From NCBI GenBank assembly GCA_035289905.1, contig DATDVT010000002.1:1-30671 (forward strand): a stretch of DNA of 30,671 nt. Reading direction: 5' to 3'. This DNA is from DATDVT01 sp035289905. Lineage in GTDB: Archaea > Nanobdellota > Nanobdellia > SCGC-AAA011-G17 > GW2011-AR18. The notes under the pieces are model-generated. The model was not told the DNA's origin. It ran no database searches and was given only the letters and a program-made list of their open reading frames with translations. Made by a program: the position numbers and the translations under genes. Position 1 is the first letter of the stretch, and every line of letters begins with the position of its first letter. Shown piece by piece: positions 23,092 through 28,936 of the stretch.

Positions 23092-24476
23092 CCCCCAACA
23101 CCTATAGAATGTTTACCAAATAACCGCTGCTCACCATAATTCTGCACACAACTAGTGCGAACATACGCAAATACCTCAGAAGAATTATTAAATAATAACA
23201 TATAAGGTATAATTTGTGAAACTGAAAAATCATCCTCACAATCATATCTCGAATGAAAAAAACCATCATTTACTAAATCCAATAATTCTTTTTCTTTTTG
23301 AATAAATTCAAAACCTAAAGATTTTTTCCTACATTCCTTCAATAATCTCACATCTTGTACTAAAACCTCTCTATCTAATTTAGCATAATTCCTACCTGCA
23401 TGATCAAAATCAAAACTTCTAAAAAATTTAGAAGTCTTACAACCCCTTTGAAACTTATAGCTAGAACCTATTTGCTCCCCATATAATTTATCAGGTAAAT
23501 CTGTTCTATATACATCCAAAACACTTAAAGGTATTCCATCCTCTAATTTCATCCTATTAATTTCATCAGGTCTAATCTCAAAAACAATATCTCCCTCCCA
23601 ACCATTATCAATAAAACCAGCAAAATGTAAGGGTCCTGTTAAACTTAAATGGGTATTCGCTCTCAACTCTACATTCCTATTTCCAGGTACTTTTAAAACC
23701 TCTTTTGAAGCAACCAAAATACACTTATCCCTCTCTATAAATAGATCTCCTGCTTTCATAGGAGAAAAATAATCTTCTGCTAAATACTCTTCTCTCATCA
23801 ATAAATCAATTGGTTCAGGATTTTTTCTAGCGACTAATGCTACAATCCCTCCGGTAGCTTCTCCTTTCATATCTAAATGTATACCCAAACCATCTATCAA
23901 AATATCTTTAACTGGTTTTCCATTTAACCACAATAAAGTATCTTCTTTTAACAATTCCTCAATTGTTAATTTAGCATCATAACCATCAATAAATCTTAAC
24001 TGATTTAATGTTAATCCTGGATAAACTATCAAATTAAAAAATAAAGGTTGTACCAGCAACCACATTTCTCTTTTGTATCTATCATTTCGTACCTCATCAA
24101 AACAATCATTATAATCAGAAACTAAACGCGTATTTAAAAAAACCCTACCTAAACTACTTCTCGGAGAAGATTTTACAGTTAGATTTCCTGATAAATTTAA
24201 TTTTTCTTCTAATGGTAACAAATAACTAAAACCAACTTTTAATTCATATCCTCCAGTAATATTTATCCTCTTCCTATTCCTCAAAGGCAATTCCAACAAA
24301 GACCTATAAACAGTTTTTTCTCTCTTAGGTCTAAAACCCTCATTCAAAAGAAAAAGTTCTTCTCCAATTTGAGGCTCAAAAGAAGAAGGTTGAATTCTGC
24401 TCTCATCCATTCTAGTAACAATTTCTCCATCATTAATTAATTTCCTTATTTGTTGTGACACTAAACACTTACCCAT
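23076..24476 (-). CDS. dcd: Two-domain dCTP deaminase with the start of a fused Nudix domain
   Basis: This 466-residue frame begins with two tandem dUTPase/Dcd-like folds, as in the long proteobacterial Dcd (DCD_N type). Domain 1 has IQPSSFEPQIG, then VKSSPRSSLGRVF (the SSxGR nucleotide-binding motif), LVSDYNDCFDEV and LTLNQLRFIDG. Domain 2 repeats the pattern with VELRANTHLSLTGPLHF and AGFIDNGWEGDIVFEIRPDE. The enzyme deaminates dCTP to dUTP for dTMP synthesis. After about residue 390 a new domain starts (YMLLFNNSSEVFAYV then GEQRLFGKHSIGVGG), which is the front half of a Nudix fold; its rest lies in the next frame. I chose ATG 24476 because TTTTATATC lies 24 bp upstream; an ATG three codons earlier is too close to it. 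Confidence 0.85.
   Translation of the reverse strand: MGKCLVSQQIRKLINDGEIVTRMDESRIQPSSFEPQIGEELFLLNEGFRPKREKTVYRSLLELPLRNRKRINITGGYELKVGFSYLLPLEEKLNLSGNLTVKSSPRSSLGRVFLNTRLVSDYNDCFDEVRNDRYKREMWLLVQPLFFNLIVYPGLTLNQLRFIDGYDAKLTIEELLKEDTLLWLNGKPVKDILIDGLGIHLDMKGEATGGIVALVARKNPEPIDLLMREEYLAEDYFSPMKAGDLFIERDKCILVASKEVLKVPGNRNVELRANTHLSLTGPLHFAGFIDNGWEGDIVFEIRPDEINRMKLEDGIPLSVLDVYRTDLPDKLYGEQIGSSYKFQRGCKTSKFFRSFDFDHAGRNYAKLDREVLVQDVRLLKECRKKSLGFEFIQKEKELLDLVNDGFFHSRYDCEDDFSVSQIIPYMLLFNNSSEVFAYVRTSCVQNYGEQRLFGKHSIGVGGILVE
23089..23097 (-). other. Frameshift site at a G5 run in the Dcd-Nudix gene
   Basis: On the minus strand the sequence is GTT GGG GGC ATA in the deaminase frame, soon ending at TAG 23076. 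Reading one base back after GGC gives CAT ATT GGT, and the joined protein SIGVGGHIGRI restores the Nudix motif exactly. This could be a missing G in a homopolymer, a recent mutation or a -1 ribosomal shift. Confidence 0.75.
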
Positions 24477-24492
24477 AAAAATCAAAAAAAAG

Positions 24493-24500
24493 ATATAAAA
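24493..24500 (-). promoter_or_regulatory. TATA element of the dcd gene
   Basis: TTTTATAT on the minus strand is centred about 21-24 bp before ATG 24476. It lies between dcd and the tRNA-Ile 3' end, so dcd probably has its own promoter. Confidence 0.5.
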
Positions 24501-24517
24501 TATAAAGATTATGTTAA

Positions 24518-24690
24518 TGGGCCCTATGAGAATTTCATAGCATGACTTGCTAATTTGAACTCATGACCTCTCGATCTATGAATCACTACAGCATGAGATT
24601 CAAAAGAGATCTCATTTCTCACCTCCGAAAAGAGAGATACTGTAGTAAGATTTATCAGTCGAGTGCGCCACCAGGCTACGCTAAGGGCCC
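24518..24690 (-). tRNA. tRNA-Ile(GAU) with two introns (77 nt anticodon loop, 22 nt T-loop)
   Basis: Acceptor GGGCCCT pairs with AGGGCCC, discriminator A. The D stem is GCG/CGC and the anticodon stem CTCGA/TCGAG. Removing 24576-24652 (77 nt, between positions 37 and 38) leaves loop CTGATAA, anticodon GAU. Its intron folds by ATC-ACTACAG with CTGTAGT-GAT and a near-complete 4-bp central helix (one C-T mismatch). The T stem ATGAG/CTCAT encloses 29 nt. TTCA pairs with TGAA, bulges AAT and ATT flank it, and TAGCA/TGCTA forms the inner helix, a canonical bulge-helix-bulge. Cutting it removes 24532-24553 (22 nt) and leaves TTCAAAT. The mature tRNA is 74 nt. A TTTAAATA box lies about 26 bp upstream. 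Confidence 0.92.
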
Positions 24691-24791
24691 ATTATTTTTA
24701 CAAAATAGAATCAATATTTAAATGTTACTAAGAGTTTCAAAAAAAAACCAACATATAATTAACAAGACAAATAAACCAAAAAAAGCTCCAA

Positions 24792-25649
24792 TCACTTTCC
24801 TACTAACTCCTTAAAACTCTTTTGTTCTAAACCACCTAAAACCCTTTCAGTACTCTTTATCTGTTTCATAATTCTCCTACTATAAACCCTACCTTTAAGC
24901 TTACTAATCTCAAAATCCTTTTTAACAATAGCTAATCTTTCTCTCAATTCCTTTTCATTTAATTTCCCACCAATAAACCTTTTATCTACTAAAAAACTTT
25001 TTTTTTGTTTTTCAAAAATTGCCTGACACTCTTTTAAAAATCTATTTCTCTTCCTTATTTCTGTATTTAATCTATCTACAAGGTCTATTCTCCCAATCTT
25101 ACTTTTTTTCTTCTCCAATAAATCAATCTTTTTCTTTAAATCAATCAACTTAATCTTCACTGGTCCATTATATTCTTTCAATAATTTTTTCCTTTCTACT
25201 ATTAATGTCTCTCGTGTCTTTAACAAGTCCTTCAAATCCTCCTCTCTTTTCTCCTTCAAAAAATTAATACTTCTATCTAAACTTGTATTTAATTTATTCA
25301 ACTGATCCTCAAAAACATCTAATTTTTTTCTAGAAAACAATCCTTTTATACGATCAAAAACACCCTTTTTTTTGATTCTTCTTAAATCATGCAAACACTT
25401 AACCTTCTTATAATTCTTATGATTGATATCTATCAAATCAACAGCCCTTTTATCCCTCCTTTTAATCCTTAATCTATTCCCCTTAGTTAAATAAACATCT
25501 TCTAACCTATCCCTTTCTTCATTATGTAATTTTTTTAGTCTCTCAATCTCTTCATTATATTCTCTTTCTTCTAATTTAATCCTTCTATTAATATTTTTAA
25601 TCTTAACACCTATCTTCTCAACAATTCCCTCCACACCTATGTTTACCAT
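24792..25649 (-). CDS. Cytoplasmic coiled-coil protein
   Basis: This is a 285-residue, highly charged protein made of long coiled coils (Lys, Arg, Glu and Leu in heptads) from about residue 15 to 270, with a short break around GVFDRIKGLFSRKK. It has no signal peptide, membrane helix or enzyme motif. It starts 2 bases after the stop of the upstream membrane-anchored protein gene, whose own cytoplasmic tail is also coiled-coil. The two may interact through these coils, so this could be the inner part of a surface complex. It is the last gene of a three-gene operon starting at 27027. Function unknown. Confidence 0.6.
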   Translation of the reverse strand: MVNIGVEGIVEKIGVKIKNINRRIKLEEREYNEEIERLKKLHNEERDRLEDVYLTKGNRLRIKRRDKRAVDLIDINHKNYKKVKCLHDLRRIKKKGVFDRIKGLFSRKKLDVFEDQLNKLNTSLDRSINFLKEKREEDLKDLLKTRETLIVERKKLLKEYNGPVKIKLIDLKKKIDLLEKKKSKIGRIDLVDRLNTEIRKRNRFLKECQAIFEKQKKSFLVDKRFIGGKLNEKELRERLAIVKKDFEISKLKGRVYSRRIMKQIKSTERVLGGLEQKSFKELVGK

Positions 25650-25651
25650 TA

Positions 25652-26548
25652 TTATTTAAAATACTTACCCACAAGTTCTTTACTAAATTTTTTTAAGCAT
25701 AACCTCTTAATCTCAGACTTTTTTAATTTTTTATTATATAACATCTCAACATATTTTTTTAATAAACTTAATTCTTTTCTCTCATTTTCCAATAACTTAT
25801 TTTTTTTCTTAAGATATAATTCCTTTAACTCTTTATTATGTCGATTATTCAGTTCTTTAAGTAATTTAGGCCTCCTTAAAACAAACCAAAAAAGTAAAAT
25901 AAAAGCTAAAAAAACCAAAAGAGTATACAAAATATTACTATCATAATACTTATTTTCATTTAAATCTACAAAAACCGCACTAGCCTTATTCTTACCATTC
26001 TTAATCATTTCAACAACAATAAAATACTTACCATTTTCTAACTTAAAAGTTCTTCTTAATAATTTTTGGTTATCAATAAAAACAGAATCACTAGTTTCAT
26101 ATATTAAATTCTCATTTTCATTATAAATGAAATAATTAACTATAAACTCCCCAGATTCCCCAAAATTAAAAAGTTTAACCTCTAGACTAGAAGAATAAAT
26201 AGCACTCAAATCAAAATCCAATTCCTTATCACTCAAAACTAACATAGGAATATTAACCATCTCACGACCATTATCAATCACCAAATCATCAAAAACATAA
26301 CTTATATCCACATCAAAAAATAAATCAACAAAAATAGAATCTCCTTTACTTAAGCTAAAACTATCCCCAAAATAACCAAATTTATCCTCAATCCGATAAT
26401 TCAAAACATCTTCACATACATGCTCTAATTTTAACCTAGTATCTGTTTGTACTATCAAAACATCTTTATCCAAATTAAAACATTCATAGGCAAAAACATA
26501 ACTAGATAAAACTACAAAAAAGATTGCTACAAAAAATAAAAATTTCAT
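25652..26548 (-). CDS. Surface protein with one membrane helix and a coiled-coil cytoplasmic tail
   Basis: This 298-residue type I membrane protein has a signal peptide (MKFLFFVAIFFVVLSSYVFA), then about 185 extracellular residues, probably two beta-sandwich domains (SLEVKLFNFGESGEFIVNYF is an Ig-like strand pair). A membrane helix (ILYTLLVFLAFILLFWFVL, near 205-224) and a cytoplasmic tail of about 75 residues with strong coiled-coil character (KKKNKLLENERKELSLLKKY) follow. It overlaps the upstream gene by 4 bases and precedes the coiled-coil gene by 2 bases. The layout suggests a receptor or anchor that passes information or force to a cytoplasmic partner. No family recognised. Confidence 0.6.
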   Translation of the reverse strand: MKFLFFVAIFFVVLSSYVFAYECFNLDKDVLIVQTDTRLKLEHVCEDVLNYRIEDKFGYFGDSFSLSKGDSIFVDLFFDVDISYVFDDLVIDNGREMVNIPMLVLSDKELDFDLSAIYSSSLEVKLFNFGESGEFIVNYFIYNENENLIYETSDSVFIDNQKLLRRTFKLENGKYFIVVEMIKNGKNKASAVFVDLNENKYYDSNILYTLLVFLAFILLFWFVLRRPKLLKELNNRHNKELKELYLKKKNKLLENERKELSLLKKYVEMLYNKKLKKSEIKRLCLKKFSKELVGKYFK

Positions 26549-27027
26549 TCTACTATCAAAACATCTGAATAAACCAATTTATGAGAATCATAAATCTCAA
26601 TAAGATGTCTTCCCTTAGATAAATCCAAATACGTCAAATCCAATTCATAAAGATTATAATACCAACCACCATACTTATTCTTAATCATAGAAATTGGTAA
26701 TTCTATAATAACTCCGTCTATAACCATATATGCATTAGAACTTAATTCTAAATTAACATCCATTACTGATCTTCCAGTAATGTTTAAACCCTTAAAATAA
26801 ATCATTGTTCCAAAAAATAATAAAGTAATAATTAAAAAAATCCCAAAGCAAAGTAAATAATTTTTAAACGAATGTTTAGACGTAACTTTAATAATTCCTT
26901 TTTTCAATTGTTTCTCTTTTGTAATAGCCTTATTCCTAGTAGATCCTAAATAAATACTTTTTGTCTTTAAACCCTCTCTTACAGTAGTGTAATAATAATA
27001 TTTTTCTCCAACTCTTTTTTTGTGCAT
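26545..27027 (-). CDS. Single-pass membrane protein with a small extracellular domain
   Basis: This is a 160-residue protein. The N-terminal 50 residues are cytoplasmic and basic (KYYYYTTVREGLKTKSIYLG), a short Tyr-rich beta element that may be conserved in related archaea. A membrane helix follows (NYLLCFGIFLIITLLFFGTM), then about 75 extracellular residues ending with a beta-rich KLVYSDVLIVE. I prefer ATG 27027 over the TTG at 27033 because the TATA box at 27048-27057 is 26 bp from it. It is the first gene of an operon with the anchor protein and coiled-coil protein. Function unknown. Confidence 0.55.
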   Translation of the reverse strand: MHKKRVGEKYYYYTTVREGLKTKSIYLGSTRNKAITKEKQLKKGIIKVTSKHSFKNYLLCFGIFLIITLLFFGTMIYFKGLNITGRSVMDVNLELSSNAYMVIDGVIIELPISMIKNKYGGWYYNLYELDLTYLDLSKGRHLIEIYDSHKLVYSDVLIVE

Positions 27028-27047
27028 ATACAAATTAATAAATTCAA

Positions 27048-27057
27048 ATTTATAAAT
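27048..27057 (-). promoter_or_regulatory. TATA element of the three-gene surface operon
   Basis: ATTTATAAAT on the minus strand is centred 26 bp before ATG 27027. It marks the start of the operon 27027-24792. Confidence 0.6.
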
Positions 27058-27063
27058 ATTCTG

Positions 27064-27094
27064 AAAAAAAATTAAACTCTCTCTCTAAGAGAGA
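27064..27094 (-). terminator. Hairpin plus U8 terminator overlapping the end of the 27.7 kb gene
   Basis: On the minus strand TCTCTC-TTA-GAGAGA (27094-27080) forms a 6-bp hairpin within the last codons, and after the stop there are eight T residues (27071-27064). It resembles a bacterial intrinsic terminator more than the bare U-tracts elsewhere in the window. Confidence 0.5.
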
Positions 27095-27737
27095 ATATTA
27101 TATCCTCTTGGATCAAACCATTAGAAGACATTTTTATAACTTTATCTATTTCTTGGTAATCATTAAGACAATTTTCATCCCCTCTTGGCACAAATTTTAA
27201 ATAATTAACTCCCTCTGCTAAAAAAATCTCTTCATTCTTTCCCTCACTAAATGTACCTAGATCTAACCAGATCTCATTATCATTATAAACCTTTTTAAGC
27301 ATAATTACAGCAGAACAATGAGCTTTAGTAACCCCTATTTTAAAATCATATTGTCCAGCAGGATTATAAACAAAATCCACACTAGTTTTAATAAGCATTT
27401 TTTCTTCTATCCTAACAATCTTAATCTGCTCTTCATACAAATTAAAACAATCTAATCCACTCGGAGCCTTTCCAGTTGGCTGAAAAACTAGAGTATATAT
27501 CCCAGAATTTAAACTAAAAAATTGAGTTGAACCAGCTTCAACTATTTCAGAAAAAGTTACTAAACTAGATGGTGAAACAACCTTACTAACTAAATATCCA
27601 CAATCATTTGGGTTATGAGCCGCATAAACTGTAACACCAGATCCAACTATTGCCTTTCCAGAATATGTAAAACCAACAGCAATTATAATGGCCAAAAAAA
27701 CAATCCCTAAATAAACATAATAATACTGATTATCCAA
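27072..27737 (-). CDS. N-terminally anchored surface protein
   Basis: This 221-residue protein starts with DNQYYYVYLG then IVFLAIIIAVGFTYSGKA, a signal anchor or signal peptide. The rest is extracellular and beta-rich, with two repeated modules: one around NPNDCGYLVSKVVSPSSLVT to GLDCFNLYEEQIKIVRI, the other around QYDFKIGVTKAHCSAVIMLK to ENCLNDYQEIDKVIKM. Each has paired cysteines about 50 residues apart, which may form disulfides. Translation probably starts at TTG 27737, since GAGGTG lies 7 nt upstream; another TTG at 27743 is too near that site. A TATA box (TTTATAAA near 27773) gives a short leader. It ends in a hairpin and U8 tract. No family recognised. Confidence 0.6.
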   Translation of the reverse strand: MDNQYYYVYLGIVFLAIIIAVGFTYSGKAIVGSGVTVYAAHNPNDCGYLVSKVVSPSSLVTFSEIVEAGSTQFFSLNSGIYTLVFQPTGKAPSGLDCFNLYEEQIKIVRIEEKMLIKTSVDFVYNPAGQYDFKIGVTKAHCSAVIMLKKVYNDNEIWLDLGTFSEGKNEEIFLAEGVNYLKFVPRGDENCLNDYQEIDKVIKMSSNGLIQEDIIFSLRERV

Positions 27738-27744
27738 TATCAAT

Positions 27745-27750
27745 CACCTC
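27745..27750 (-). promoter_or_regulatory. Shine-Dalgarno site selecting a TTG start at 27737
   Basis: GAGGTG on the minus strand, 7 nt before TTG 27737. Another TTG at 27743 would leave only 1 nt, so 27737 is preferred. Confidence 0.55.
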
Positions 27751-27802
27751 TTGTAATTTAAAACAAATCAAAAGTTTATAAAGATTTTTATTAAACAATA
27801 GA

Positions 27803-27810
27803 TTTAAATA
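27803..27810 (+). promoter_or_regulatory. TATA element of the 5S rRNA gene
   Basis: TTTAAATA lies about 27 bp before the predicted pre-5S start near 27834, supporting transcription of 5S rRNA as a separate unit. Confidence 0.55.
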
Positions 27811-27833
27811 TCTTTTAATCATAGAAAAAACCA

Positions 27834-27945
27834 GAGCGGTCATAGGAGTATGGTTATACCTGTTCCCATCTCGAACACAGAAGTCAAGCATACTTCCGTT
27901 CCTTGTTGTACTGTTCTTCAGAACGGGAAGCCTGGAAAGCTGCTC
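27834..27945 (+). rRNA. rrf: 5S ribosomal RNA
   Basis: The segment carries the conserved 5S core: GGTCATAGGAG near the 5' end, CCTGTTCCCATCTCGAACAC and AGAAGTCAAGC in the loop B/C region, and GTACTGTTC...GGGAAGCCTGG in helices IV and V. Helix I is GAGCGG (27834-27839) with CTGCTC (27940-27945). Outside it ATAGAAAAA (27821-27829) pairs perfectly with TTTTTCTAT (27949-27957), separated by small internal loops, which may be a processing stem. Exact ends are uncertain by several bases. No 16S or 23S rRNA is next to it. The 3' end overlaps the end of the convergent membrane-protein gene. Confidence 0.9.
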
Positions 27946-28882
27946 AACTTTTTCTATTTCTTCTCCACATAATTATTGAAGAAACAAATACCTCTACCAA
28001 AATAAAAACTAAAACAACAAAAACTAAAACACTCAAAAGATTGTCCTTAACTCCTTCCTTCAACCTATAAAATAGACTATCATCATAAATATTAAACACA
28101 TAACTTCCAACACCTACAGATTCATTATATTTAACATCTACAGTATAAACGTATAATCCTGGTTCAATATCATTCGGAACAACAAAAGACTTCATTATTT
28201 CAGTATCAGAACCAACTCCTAAACTTTCCATTTCAGAAGAATAAATTTTACCATCAGTACCATATAAATTATATCCTATATCTACACTATTATCTTTATT
28301 AATTAAATTAAATATTTTTATATGAATCTGCGCTGTCTGTCCACCGCTCAACGCAAAATATTCAGGAGAAACATCTAAGTTAACATCATAATTAGGCCTT
28401 TCACTCTCACTCTCAACAATAACAGGCAACTCTAAAGTTTCTCCCTCTGAAACAATATATATTTTTCCAACTTTAACACCTAAATCATAATCTGAGTTAT
28501 ATGCTACCCTTACCTCTTGTTTTTCAGCTAATTCAAAACTATTATTTAACGGATTAACATTACTTAAACTACTAGAAACCACAACATACAGGGGTCTATC
28601 TACATTATTATAAACAATAAAACTATTCTCTAAATATGATCCATATTTAACCAAAACCTTCACCAACAACTGATTAACATCAATTAAAGGCTCATCATAA
28701 AAAATTAAACGATAATAACCAACAAATTTTATTTTAACAAAATCATAAGATTCAAAAATTAAATCCTTCACAACATTAAAATTATATTCTTTAGTTTTAA
28801 ACATACCAAAATAAAAAATTACTCCAGCTAAAATCAATAATACTAAAATTATAACACATCCTATAATATATATTTTTTTCAT
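27944..28882 (-). CDS. Membrane-anchored surface protein, Ig-like, paralogue of the next gene's C-terminus
   Basis: This 312-residue protein has an N-terminal membrane helix (MKKIYIIGCVIILVLLILAG), about 250 extracellular beta-rich residues and a C-terminal helix (LLSVLVFVVLVFILVEVFVS) before MWRRNRKS. The extracellular part has two Ig/CARDB-like modules: one ends GETLELPVIVESESERPNYD, the other has YNLYGTDGKIYSSEMESLGV and PNDIEPGLYVYTVDVKYNES. The same order and several matching words occur in the C-terminal 230 residues of the gene that follows at 28937-30671, so the two are likely paralogues. The stop lies inside the 5S rRNA helix I region on the opposite strand. A TATA-like AAGATATAATT lies about 20-25 bp upstream. 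Confidence 0.65.
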   Translation of the reverse strand: MKKIYIIGCVIILVLLILAGVIFYFGMFKTKEYNFNVVKDLIFESYDFVKIKFVGYYRLIFYDEPLIDVNQLLVKVLVKYGSYLENSFIVYNNVDRPLYVVVSSSLSNVNPLNNSFELAEKQEVRVAYNSDYDLGVKVGKIYIVSEGETLELPVIVESESERPNYDVNLDVSPEYFALSGGQTAQIHIKIFNLINKDNSVDIGYNLYGTDGKIYSSEMESLGVGSDTEIMKSFVVPNDIEPGLYVYTVDVKYNESVGVGSYVFNIYDDSLFYRLKEGVKDNLLSVLVFVVLVFILVEVFVSSIIMWRRNRKS

Positions 28883-28936
28883 GTCTATCTCTTTATAAAT
28901 TATATCTTATTTTATAAATATTCTCCCTTAAATCTT

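Noticed and set aside
24518..24690. tRNA-Ile as a decayed tRNA pseudogene because of the long T-loop
   Set aside because: The insert folds into a canonical bulge-helix-bulge and its removal restores a standard T-loop, with all stems paired. An intron is the better explanation.
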